Assembly: GCA_004151065.3 (NCBI GenBank)
Contig: NWUY0300031371.1
Coordinates: 31,250 to 41,664, forward strand
Direction of reading: 5' to 3'
Source: Larix sibirica
Taxonomy: Eukaryota > Streptophyta > Pinopsida > Pinales > Pinaceae
Length of the DNA: 10,415 nt
In this document: positions 1 to 7,659 of the stretch, one piece after another
How positions within the stretch are numbered: the first letter of the stretch is position 1
Layout of the letters: each line of letters opens with the position of its first letter
Made by a program: the position numbers and the translations under genes
Notes under the pieces: generated by a model
Database searches by the model: none
Seen by the model: only the letters and a program-made list of their open reading frames with translations
What the model was told of the DNA's origin: nothing

Positions 1-160
1 CAAACTAGGGTTTCTAGGGTTTATAATACAAATTAGGATTTATCCTACAAATATAGGGTTTCTAGGGTTTAGAATACAAAATAGGGTCTAGGATAAAAAC
101 TAGGGGTAGACTACAAACTAGGTCCTATCCTAAAAACTAAGGTTTACATTGCAAACTATG
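1..160. repeat. Degenerate telomere-like repeat block 1
   Basis: This block is built from variants of CTAGGGTTT and of TACAAACTAGG, spaced irregularly at about 10 to 20 bases. Exact CTAGGGTTT occurs at 5-13, 14-22 and 62-70, with decayed versions between them. The core TAGGGTTT is the reverse complement of AAACCCTA, the plant telo-box motif, and is close to the plant telomere heptamer TTTAGGG. The array is not a perfect heptamer array, so it is better read as an interstitial telomere-like satellite than as a chromosome end. Its left edge lies outside the window. Confidence 0.75.
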
Positions 161-1141
161 ATATCCCAAGTTGTACACCGCTTGTTAATAAAGTCTTGGA
201 GGAATTAAATACATTTGATTTTGAGTTTGTAAACTCGAAGACATCATGAACAATTAATGATTTGGTTACTTATATAATATATCTACTTATACTTCAGACT
301 ATTGGGGAACATGTAGTTATGAAGAGGGGAAAAGCATGCAAGGAAAATTGACTTGTTAAGAATTAAAAGAATTAAAAAGGAAATTAGAAAAAGTGAGGAG
401 AAAATACATTAAATAAATAAATAATAAAAACAAATGGAGAAAATTCAAATAAAACCATAACTACTTCTTGAAAAGAAAGAAGAGAATAAAAAGAAGACAA
501 CAAGAAGAAGACAACAAGAAGAAAAAACATACACTTTTTTTGTCTAAGAGAGAGCAACCAAATTTTGAACAAAGCCTTTCTCTTAAACAATGAAATAGAA
601 GAGGGATAAAATTACAGGAGGTAATGGTTTATAATTACTGGAGGGTTCAGTTGAAATCCTTGAGTGCTCATTGAACATGAACACAAATATAGTATTTCTA
701 GGAGGGGTTGTGATTGGAATCTAAATTTATTGAGAATTCAAAGAGTTGGTAAAATAGCTTGGAACTACTTTGCAATAGTAAATATGTTAGATAAAAAATA
801 TTTCCTTAATTCATTAGTCTTCTAGTTTGCTTGGCTTGGCTCAGGGGTGATTAATTGGACCAAATTTGTAGAAAAGTTCATGAATCTATGGTTGGGTGGA
901 TCATGGAAGTTCCCCAACAACTTGGATGCTTAAAGTAGATAAGTACATTTGTTCATATTAATAGTTCATATTTACAGTTCTATTCACTGTTTATTTGTAG
1001 TTTTATTTAAAGTTCTTTATTGTTAACCTTGGCTAGAAATCTTGAGGGTTTATTTATAAAGGATCTATTATCAAGGTTATTATACTCTCACTATCCCATT
1101 TGTTGATCTTTCATGAATATTTGGGTTATCTATTAACTATT
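161..1141. other. AT-rich stretch with no recognisable gene
   Basis: I see no coding region, RNA gene or mobile-element terminus here. The only local structures are a purine-rich tract around 470-530, and AT-rich DNA around 930-1030 with several GTTCATATT- and AGTTCT-like words. The purine-rich tract yields an open frame on the minus strand of low-complexity Leu/Phe-rich composition, which I do not regard as a gene. Confidence 0.6.
491..518. repeat. 14-bp tandem duplication in a purine-rich tract
   Basis: The 14-mer AAGAAGACAACAAG occurs twice in perfect tandem (491-504 and 505-518) and is followed by a partial third copy (AAGAA). The surrounding 60 bases are nearly all A and G. It looks like replication-slippage microstructure; no function can be assigned. 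Confidence 0.8.
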
Positions 1142-1289
1142 GAGCATTGGTTGTCATTGATGTCAAGTGTTTGAATGTAGAAGATATCAAGTGATTGACT
1201 GAGAGATTGTTGACCATTGGTTTTCAATGATGTCAACTAAAGACGATGTCAAGTGTTTAATTGTCATCCAATGTCAAAGAGGATGTCAA
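1142..1289. repeat. Diverged direct repeats, GATGTCAAGTGTTT type
   Basis: A segment of about 75 bases is present about twice. GATGTCAAGTGTTT occurs at 1159-1172 and 1245-1258. The preceding phrase, CATTGGTTGTCATTGATGTCAA in the first copy, recurs in diverged form in the second at about 1214-1236. Further GATGTCAA-like words follow up to the unknown base at 1290. The CATTGG...TCAATGATG phrase returns at about 1660 and 1922, which ties this block to the array at 1621-1945. Confidence 0.6.
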
Positions 1290-1290
1290 N
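1290..1290. other. Unknown base (N)
   Basis: A single ambiguous base sits at the end of the direct-repeat block. It may be one uncalled nucleotide or a collapsed gap within repeats. Unlike the N at 3017, I see no clear change of sequence identity across it. Confidence 0.9.
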
Positions 1291-1454
1291 CCAAAAAATC
1301 TCCATACTCTATAATACTTAAATGTTGTACTCAACCTTTCTATATACACAAGAAACTTTGCATATTTGTGTATAATGATTTGGATTCAAATGTATGCACA
1401 TGAATATATATGTACAGTGAAAAATGATTTAATTTTTATATGTATTATAATTTA

Positions 1455-1620
1455 GGCTACAAACTAGGGTTTCTAGGATTTTGAATACAAACTAAGGTTT
1501 AGGCTAAAAAATAGGTTTTCTAGTGCTTTGAATACAAACTACAGGTTTAGGCTACAAACTAGGGTTTAAACTACAAACTAGGGCTTCTACAAACTAGGCC
1601 CTAACCTACAAACTAAGGTT
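1455..1620. repeat. Degenerate telomere-like repeat block 2
   Basis: The same word family as at 1-160: TACAAACTAGGGTTT variants repeat about every 20 to 40 bases, with exact CTAGGGTTT at 1464-1472 and 1559-1567 and mutated forms (CTAAGGTTT, CTAGGATTT, CTAGGGCTT) between. The unit GAATACAAACTA appears twice. No reading frame of interest crosses it. Confidence 0.75.
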
Positions 1621-1945
1621 TTAGACGTTGGTCAATGGTGACAATGAATTTGATAGGAGCCATTGGTCAATGATGCCATTACACGAGTCATGTAAGTATG
1701 AATGTTTGATATTCAATATTGGTAAAGATTATAGTCAGAGTTGAAAAAGTATGAATGTTTGATAGTGGATATTTGTTAATGATGATAGAATTTCAAAGTT
1801 GTAAAACTAAATGGATGTTTGATAGTAGATATTGGTGAATGATGACATCAAGCAAAGTTGTAGAGGTATGAATGATTGTTAGTAGATATTGGACAATGGT
1901 GACATTGCATTTGATATTAGTGATTGGTCAATGATAACTTTGTTG
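1621..1945. repeat. Degenerate ~57-bp tandem array flanked by a direct repeat
   Basis: Four diverged units begin near 1696, 1749, 1809 and 1866, giving periods of about 53 to 60 bases. Each carries ATGAATGTTTGATAGTAGATATTGGT-like sequence in variant form. The array is bracketed by a direct repeat: GTCAATGGTGACAATG then ATTTGATA near 1630, and ACAATGGTGACATTGC then ATTTGATA near 1893. Each is followed by ATTGGTCAATGAT. The conserved ATTGGT-CAATGATG element links this array to the block at 1142-1289. No coding potential is seen. Confidence 0.65.
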
Positions 1946-2012
1946 CTACAATCTAGGGTTTCTAGGGTTTAGAATACAAACAAGGGTTTGGGATATAAAC
2001 TAGGGTTTCTAA
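1946..2012. repeat. Telomere-like repeat block 3
   Basis: Exact CTAGGGTTT lies at 1953-1961, 1962-1970 and 2000-2008, with AGAATACAAACAAGGGTTT between them. The first half nearly duplicates positions 14-30 and 62-79, so blocks 1 and 3 share the same unit order (CTAGGGTTT twice, then AGAATACAAA). Confidence 0.75.
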
Positions 2013-2365
2013 GCTAGCATAGGTTCATAAGCTAGGCTAGGCTAGGTTATGTTAGTTTAAGTTTATTATAAGCTAGTATTAAATTAGAGTGTTTAAGCCA
2101 ATGTATGGTTGGTTTAAGTAGTTTATTTGGTCTTATCAAGCTAAGGATAGGTTAGGTTTAGTAGGTGAGGATGGGGTAGTTTAGGCTAGATTAGGGTAGG
2201 GTAGGCTATGAGGTTTGGATAAGCTAGATATTCTAGGTTTGGGTAGGTTAGATAGTGGAGTGGTTTAGGCTTATAGGTATGTTTAATTTAAGTAGGATCA
2301 TTGGCTTGAGCAAGGTAAGGATAAGAAAGTCTAGGTTTAATTTATCTAGGTTAGGTTAGCCCATT
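2013..2365. repeat. TAGG-rich low-complexity tract
   Basis: This tract is dominated by variants of GGCTAGGTTAG, GGTAGGTTAG and GTTTAGG, for example the triplicated AGGCT word at 2034-2045. The top strand is strongly G/T/A-biased with few C residues. It directly follows the third telomere-like block and probably derives from the same kind of motif by drift and slippage. No fixed period is evident by eye. Confidence 0.6.
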
Positions 2366-3016
2366 ATATAATAAATGTAAATAATTTATGTTAAATTAGG
2401 TGCATTTTTCAAGGCTAATATATTAAAATTAAAGAGAACTTTAAGTTTTCCAAAACATTAATAGTTCTTTACTCGCTTTTATATCAAGATTGCAACATAT
2501 ATAATTTCCCCATTACTCCACAAGTAAAGATAACATATTAATTAATTTTAGGACATCCTTAAATTAATATTACCTTGTAAACTAAGAAAACATATATTAA
2601 TATTGTAAATGGAAAAATCATTCCTCTTGGTCCTCTTTTCACATAAATCCTCTTAGGTGCCATAAACATTGTTATTGTTTCCAAGTGACTATAATATCCT
2701 TGATACATCAATGACTATAGAAGGATACCAAAAATCAAAATTTATCTATTTCATCACGAGCAAAGTGAATGACAATTGCTAAAAGAAATAACTAAAGATT
2801 ATCATTCCAAGATGTTGTATGGACCATGAACACGTTGGATTTTTACAATTAAATGGATCCATTGATTCTTTACATTGAGAGATACATAGATATTGAATGG
2901 GACCATAGGTTTTAAACCAAAGAATGCAACCATACAAAGAAGGATGCAATTTACCATACTTTATCTATTGAATTTTAGATGGATCATCACTTGGACATTA
3001 TAGTACAATTGAGCTC
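2366..3016. other. AT-rich spacer, nothing recognised
   Basis: This stretch has frequent stops in all frames and no motif, terminal repeat or RNA gene that I can recognise. The retrotransposon LTR similarity that starts after 3017 does not extend into it. The part between 2520 and 2610 is very AT-rich, with repeated ATTAATATT-like words. Confidence 0.55.
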
Positions 3017-3017
3017 N
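3017..3017. other. Unknown base (N) at LTR breakpoint
   Basis: LTR similarity begins right after this base, while the sequence to its left does not match the corresponding part of the 3' LTR. It may mark a collapsed assembly gap rather than one uncalled nucleotide. Confidence 0.7.
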
Positions 3018-3184
3018 CTAGGAAATATTCACTAGGGTTTCCTCATGAACCTTAGGAGAAGCTAATGGAAGGGAAGGAGGATGTCTTGGTAGGATTTTCT
3101 CCTTGTGATTAGGGTTTTCTCTTGTGGAGGAGATGTTGGTGATGGTATTAGCTTTCTCTCTCTCTCTTGGATCTTCACTTGTAC

Positions 3185-3220
<36 letters not shown>

Positions 3221-3978
3221 AGGTGCTAAGGTTTCTTAGTCTTCTTGTGCAACTTGGAGCATCTTAGATTTCTAGGGTTAGGGTTTTACACTTGGAGAAT
3301 GGAGACCGGGGTTTTGAGAGAAAACCCTAGGGTGGATTTGTGAAGAAGAAGAGGAGGAGGAGGACATCTTCCCTTGGAGACAGTGTCAAAGAGATTCTTG
3401 CACTTGGATCTTCTTGATTGAGCTAGAGTTTGATTATTTTCCCTAGCTAAGGCTTTTTGGATGGTTGGATTTCTATACTAGCCTTGAGAGAAGGTTATAG
3501 TATGTACTTGTACTTCATCTTGAGCTTAATATATATGAAGTTTCCAACTATCCATATCTTGTGTCATTTGTAGATTTGAATTTTCAGCTATATGTTCTTT
3601 ATGCTTGGCCATTTATAATGATTTATGTCGTGTTGCATTTAACATCTAAAGGAAGAATATAAGAGGTTGAATTTATTGTTGTTATACTACTATATTTACT
3701 ATTGTTAAAGTACATTTTCAAATCTAGTTGTTGGTTCATCAGTTGCTCTAGAAGGGTTGAAAACTTATGTCTTAATTTGGTATATTTTCTTCTTGAATTG
3801 TCGTGAAGTTTGGGGTTATTAGAAGTGTATTATTGTGATATTTCCATTATTGTTTCATTCTTTAATTTACAACCATCCTAAAGGCCAAAAATTCTAGGGT
3901 TAAGATCTAAGAAACCTTCTAGGAAGAAGGTAAATTTTCAATTTTGCATTAAATGCATGCCTACATGAAATTTCCACA
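3018..3978 (+). repeat. 5' LTR, right-hand part only
   Basis: From about 3018 the sequence aligns base for base, with small gaps, to 7048-7631, at about 80% identity by eye. Shared landmarks are TCATGAAC, GGAGGAGATGTTGGTGATG, AGGGTGGATTTGTGAAGAA, CTTGAGAGAAGG, GTACTTGTACTTCATCTTGA and TTTATAATGATTTATGTC. The LTR ends with TTCCACA at 3978, immediately before the primer binding site, giving the canonical CA end. The U3 part, including the TATA box seen in the other LTR, is absent. The last ~343 bases (3636-3978) have no partner in the 3' LTR. A run TAGGGTTAGGGTTTT near 3275 is telomere-like, but its counterpart in the other LTR is altered. Confidence 0.9.
3190..3218. repeat. (CT)n microsatellite inside the 5' LTR
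   Basis: An uninterrupted CT run of about 14 units. A shorter CT run lies just upstream (3164-3177). The equivalent place in the 3' LTR (7211-7224) has about 7 units, so the run has expanded or contracted since insertion. Confidence 0.95.
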
Positions 3979-3990
3979 TGGTATCAAAGC
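3979..3990 (+). other. Retrotransposon primer binding site (initiator Met-tRNA type)
   Basis: TGGTATCAAAGC directly follows the LTR end. It differs by one base from TGGTATCAGAGC, the usual plant copia site complementary to the 3' end of initiator methionine tRNA, where minus-strand DNA synthesis starts. It fixes the LTR/internal boundary at 3978/3979. Confidence 0.92.
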
Positions 3991-4273
3991 TTGTTTTGGT
4001 TGAGATAATTATTGAGTTAGAGAGAGTTTGTATTTCAAATGAATTTACCTAGGATAAGTACTTGACTCTAGTTGAGGTCGTTGAGTGTGAAATCCTAGAT
4101 TGCTTGGGAGAAGCATGTGTACCCTATAAAGGATTTTGTCCACTTCATTTACTAATAATTTTGTGCACTTGAGATTCGTATAGGATATGTAAGGTGATTC
4201 TTGGTCTTAGAGAGTGTGACGAGTTGGAGGGAGCTTCTAACTTTCTTCCAATATTTGGGAGCATGTTTAAAAG

Positions 4274-4925
4274 GAGATTACAAAACCTATTGATCCAACA
4301 CAATTGGCCACTCATCGAAAGAAGGAAGCCAAAGTGAAGATGATCGATCATTCTTGATTCCATGAAGGATCATTTCATCTTAAACATTGTTGATAAAAAG
4401 ACTAGTAAGAAGATGTTTGATGCTTTAGTTAAGTTATTTCGAAATTCTTGTGCTTCTCAACATATGCTCTTACGAAACAACCTCATATGAGCAAAACAGA
4501 CACTATGGTGATCTTTTTGACTAGGATTAATTGACCACCATTGGAAATAAGTTTGAGGATTATGAGCTAGTATACATGGCCTTTAAAGGGGTTAATCCTT
4601 CTTGGTATCTTTTGTTTAGGGTATTTTTTCTCAAGAGAATATACCATATTTCCCAAAACATTGGGTTGATCTTGTGCATGAGAAAATTAGATTGCATACA
4701 TGTTTGAAACAACAAGCGGAAGTGGATGTTATTGGTCTCATTGGGAAGACAAAGGGTAGCTAAAAAGGATGTAAGAGGATGGATGGGACAAATATATGAA
4801 ACAAGGACTTAAGTAAAATCATGTGCTTCTGATGTCATGAGATAGGATATTATGTAGGACAATGTTCCTTGAAGAAGAAGGGAAAATCCATGAAACATGT
4901 TGCAATTGGGACTATTACAAGAGTA
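4274..4925 (+). pseudogene. copia gag polyprotein remnant (UBN2-type capsid plus zinc knuckle)
   Basis: Gag coats the element RNA in virus-like particles. From 4274 one frame reads DPTQLATHRKKEAKVKM, a typical copia gag segment. At about 4340-4350 a doubled GATC shifts the frame, after which ILDSMKDHF...DKKTSKKMFDALVKLF continues in another frame to a stop near 4488. Then MSKTDTMVIFL follows, and further on a piece ending NPSW near 4603. From 4668 a third stretch (DLVHEKIRLHTCLKQQAEVD) runs into the broken zinc knuckle at 4824-4865. These match the helical gag domain of plant copia elements in the right order. The N-terminal part between the primer binding site and 4274 is not recognisable. 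At least two frame changes and several stops make it non-functional. Confidence 0.85.
4824..4865 (+). other. Decayed CCHC zinc knuckle of gag
   Basis: In frame, the codons read C-F-stop-C-H-E-I-G-Y-Y-V-G-Q-C. This keeps the Cys-X2-Cys-X4-His-X4-Cys spacing of retroelement nucleocapsid knuckles. The third position is TGA (a C-to-T change of CGA would explain it), and the metal-binding His is TAT (Tyr) instead of CAT or CAC. All three Cys codons survive. The knuckle normally binds the element RNA. Confidence 0.85.
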
Positions 4926-4931
4926 TAGGAG

Positions 4932-5272
4932 ATGACCTCTCAGTTTGAGACTAATGTTTCCATGGCTTCTTATTTATATCCTAAAATTATGTCTATTGTT
5001 GGTTGGTATGTGGACAACAGATTTTCAAGAGCCATCACATATGATAGGTCCCTATTTAGCAGTATTCATGAGCAAGAGGGATATATGACCATTGAACTCG
5101 ATGTTTCTATTCACCATGTGAGAGGAGTTGGCTCCATTTCATTTCAGATGCGTTTAGGTGATGTTCTTCAGCTGGATGATATTATATCTGTTTTGGGGTT
5201 GAGGAAAAACCACTTTTCATGCCTTGCATGACAAATATACAATGGAGATTAGTTTTTGAGGGACATTAGTGC
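4932..5272 (+). pseudogene. copia aspartic protease remnant
   Basis: The protease normally cuts the gag-pol polyprotein. In the same frame as the zinc knuckle, separated from it by a TAG at 4926, an open stretch of 99 codons contains GWYVDNRFSRAITYDRSLFS, then EQEGYMTIEL, VRGVGSISF and GDVLQLDDIISVLGL. This is the copia protease layout, in which W-x-x-D-S-G-A-S is the catalytic site. Here the Asp remains but the following Ser-Gly is Asn-Arg, so the active site is destroyed. After 5219 the family's usual continuation (CMTNIQWRLVFEG) lies in a different frame, from about 5225, showing a frameshift. The start at 4932 is only the first Met after a stop, not a real initiation site. Confidence 0.88.
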
Positions 5273-5298
5273 ACATCAATTATTGTAGTTTAGCTAGT

Positions 5299-5477
5299 AT
5301 GAGGACTTTGGCTAAAGGGATGAGAGAGGTGGCCTCTACAGGTTACTTGTTAATCTAATGGAACTCACACATTCTGGCGAGAAGCTAGTAGGACCTTTTA
5401 ATTCTCACGAGGCACATGCGTGGAAAGACACTTTTGATCCAACTTGTGATTCGGGCACTAACACTTTGATTGCATTT
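5299..5477 (+). pseudogene. GAG-pre-integrase remnant, frameshifted
   Basis: MRTLAKGMRE (from 5299) and GGLYRLLVNLMELTHSGEKL (from about 5328) together match the segment that precedes the zinc-binding part of copia integrase. They lie in different frames, so one base was gained or lost near 5325. The downstream His-Cys zinc finger (the LWHRRLGHL-type region) is not present. After SGEKL the reading frame continues with sequence I cannot place. This segment normally links protease and integrase and is not catalytic itself. Confidence 0.8.
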
Positions 5478-5657
5478 CATATGGATGTGATATTTTTCAG
5501 TGAACAGGTTTCTCCTTTGGCGATCGAGGAGAATGTGGAGATTGTTGATTCAATGAATCAGGAGCATATAAGAGCATGTGCACCTCCTAGGATATATGAT
5601 ACTCATATAGAATTGGTTTCTTCCATTCATGATACCTCCAATTGTACAAAGGAGTAG
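5478..5657 (+). pseudogene. Probable integrase C-terminal/linker remnant after a large deletion
   Basis: The frame that starts with the pre-integrase segment runs on to a TAG at 5655-5657. Its HMDVIFFSEQ resembles the SRDVIFDE motif found just after the integrase core in copia polyproteins, and the acidic, proline-containing sequence after it resembles the variable linker before reverse transcriptase. If so, the whole catalytic DDE core is missing between about 5390 and 5478, less than 100 bases where 700 or more are expected. The motif match is short, so this assignment is moderate. Confidence 0.5.
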
Positions 5658-5710
5658 AGACAAGATGATGAAACTGACTTCATTGACTGAAGAAGAGGTG
5701 TGATCTCCTG

Positions 5711-5896
5711 ATGGAGGATATTTCTGAGATTGATTATAGAGATGTAGTTAATGGGAGTATTATAGAGTACAAATCTAGGGATTATGGGTTCTATCAAACA
5801 AAGGGAGTTTCCCTTGATGATATATTAGCTTTAGTATTCTCTCAGGATGAGAGAGTTGACGTAATTCAAGTTATTTTAGTTGTCAAAGGATTTTAG
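5711..5896 (+). pseudogene. copia reverse transcriptase (RVT_2) N-terminal fragment
   Basis: An open stretch of 61 codons contains NGSIIEYKSRDYGFYQTKGV followed by SLDDILALV. This follows the copia reverse transcriptase pattern DGSIEKYKARFVAKGFSQ-x-G-x-DY-x-x-TFAPV at the start of the polymerase domain. The Lys and Arg of YKAR are kept, while the DYxxTFAPV part is altered to SLDDILALV. The YVDD catalytic motif and the RNase H domain are not found downstream, so the polymerase is lost. It lies in a different frame from the preceding segment. The Met at 5711 is just the first in the open stretch. Confidence 0.75.
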
Positions 5897-6289
5897 GTAC
5901 ATGAGAGGGATTCTCATGTTGACAATTTGATGATGACCTTGCATGATTGGATTACTATTCTATGAGCTTTGTATTCCATGATTGACTTGATCTTTTATTG
6001 AGGTGTGACTGCTTTTGCAAGATGTCGTGGATATTTTATGATGTGTTTTCCATTGATGTTGGCCCGTGATGTTGATTTGGAGGATGTTGGAGGTTGGTAG
6101 TTAAATTTTACTCTAGGAAGATATTCCTTCATATTCATAGATGTTCAATATTCATTGTAGGATTGATAGCATGTTTGACGATTTTGTTGCAGATGACAAT
6201 GCATGATTTTGGAACTGCAACTAGTACTAATTTGAATATAGCATAATTGGTCGAGTTATAGAGGGAGTCGATGTCAACAGTTTCTTCAT
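5897..6289 (+). other. Unrecognised 3' end of the retrotransposon internal region
   Basis: This stretch should hold the rest of reverse transcriptase and RNase H. I see no YVDD, no RNase H motif and no open frame of note. It is either too decayed to recognise or mostly deleted, because about 390 bases are far too few for the missing domains. Confidence 0.6.
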
Positions 6290-6299
6290 AAAGAGGGAG
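6290..6299 (+). other. Polypurine tract
   Basis: AAAGAGGGAG is an all-purine run immediately before TGTTAG, the left end of the 3' LTR. It is the usual site where plus-strand DNA synthesis starts in LTR retrotransposons. Confidence 0.9.
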
Positions 6300-7631
6300 T
6301 GTTAGAATTTTAGGTTACTTTGAAAGTGTTTACACCATGTTTGGGGGTGCTTCATGAGATTTGTGCTACATGGTGTATTACTAGCCCCTAGATGGTCTAA
6401 GACAAATTGTAGCATGAGAGATGGTATGCGATGGATATGTGCAATTGCGATAGCTTCCTCAGTGGATGCTTGACCTCAAGATGGTGTTTGTTTGGTTTTC
6501 TTCCATTTAGGTGTTGGAGATCTTCTAGTAGTTTGATGGATGTCATTCATTGAGGCTTCGTGGAGGAGCCACTTACTTGAGAGTGCCCTTCAAGGGATGT
6601 GGAGTGTTTTTCATCATGGAGTAGTGCTTCAAGCCCTAATTGGCATGTGGCGGTTTGGTTTCCTATTTGGAGGATTGGAGATGGTTGAGGACTCTTGAGG
6701 CTTTAAGAATGCTCTTATAGGTGGTAGTTGACCTAATGGAGTATTGCTTTGGAAGATAGATGGAGTTCATAGAGGCTTGTGATGGGTGGTGTGGACTTTC
6801 CTTGTGTACCTACATCACCTTGGATTCATTATTATGTATGACATCACCATTGGAGCATGAAACTTGTACTCTTGAGTGGATGTCTCACTTGTGTGGCCTA
6901 TAAATGCCCATGTAGGTTGTTTTTAAGGGATGTGGCCCACATAGTGTTGTTGGCTTCCTTTAATTCTAATATAAATAGAGGATGGAGATAGTCCTTTTAT
7001 ATAATCATCACATCACCATTTGTACACTTCTCTTTGTACTTGTCTTCTTAGAGAGATTCATTAGGGTTCCCTCATGAACACTTGGAGAAACTAATGGAGG
7101 GGAAAGAGGACATCTTGGTTGGATTTTTCTCTAGTGATTAGCATTTTCTCTTATGGAGGAGATGTTGGTGATGATCTTGGATTTCTCTCTCTTGGACCTT
7201 CATTTGTTCATCTCTCTCTCTCTTGACGCACTAGGATTTCATGGTGTTCTTGTGCATCTTGGAGTTAAAAGGTTCAAATTTTACCCTTAGAGATTAGAGA
7301 TTAGGGTTTTGGGGAAAAAAACTAGGGTGGATTTGTGAAGAAAATGAAGAAGAGAAGGATGTCTTGGCTTCGAGATAGTGTTGGAGAGACTCTTTCACCT
7401 AGATCTTCTTGGTTGATCTAGGATTTGATTATTTATTTTAGCTAGGGATTTTTGAATGGTTTGATTTTTATACTATCCTTGAGAGAAGGCTATGGTATGT
7501 ACTTGTACTTCATCTTGATAAGCTTATACATGAGGTTTCCAATTATCTATATCTTGTGTCATTATGCAAATTTGAATTTTTAGCTATATGTTCTTTAAGA
7601 TTTGTTATTTATAATGATTTATGTCTTGTTG
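6300..7631 (+). repeat. 3' LTR, missing its last ~340 bases
   Basis: It begins with TGTTAGAATTTT after the polypurine tract. From 7048 on it aligns with the 5' LTR up to TTATGTC-T-TGTTG at 7631, where the match stops abruptly. The 5' LTR continues for another ~343 bases before its CA end, so a complete LTR would be about 1.67 kb, long for a copia element. Its U3 part (6300 to about 7040) has no partner in this window. Identity to the 5' LTR is about 80% by eye, including several small indels and a shorter CT run (7211-7224). That points to an old insertion. Confidence 0.9.
6970..6978 (+). promoter_or_regulatory. TATA box of the LTR promoter
   Basis: TATAAATAG lies about 670 bases into the 3' LTR and matches the plant TATA consensus well. 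Its place, ahead of the region shared with the 5' LTR, fits a U3 promoter with transcription starting some 30 bases downstream. The equivalent part of the 5' LTR is missing. Confidence 0.6.
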
Positions 7632-7659
7632 ATTCGACACAAGTAAAACAACAAACCGT

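Larger units (their letters stand above)
3018..7631 (+). mobile_element. Degenerate Ty1/copia LTR retrotransposon, truncated at both ends
   Basis: The order seen is partial LTR, primer binding site, gag, protease, pre-integrase, reverse transcriptase fragment, polypurine tract, second LTR. Protease lying before integrase and reverse transcriptase, and the gag and protease motif set, place it in the copia superfamily. The internal part is only about 2.3 kb, roughly half of an autonomous copia element, because the integrase core and most of the polymerase and RNase H are gone. All coding remnants carry stops or frameshifts. The 5' LTR lacks its left part (cut at the N at 3017) and the 3' LTR lacks its last ~340 bases. 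No target-site duplication can therefore be sought. Such elements copy themselves through an RNA intermediate; this one cannot. Confidence 0.93.

Noticed and set aside
1-160. True chromosome end (telomere)
   Set aside because: The words are degenerate and interspersed, there is no uninterrupted TTTAGGG array, and similar blocks recur internally at 1455 and 1946.
384-590. Minus-strand 68-codon open frame rich in Leu and Phe
   Set aside because: It is the shadow of a purine-rich low-complexity tract with a tandem duplication; Leu/Phe/Ser-rich composition is what such DNA gives by chance.
4145-4363. Minus-strand 72-codon open frame
   Set aside because: It lies antisense to the recognisable gag remnant of the copia element.
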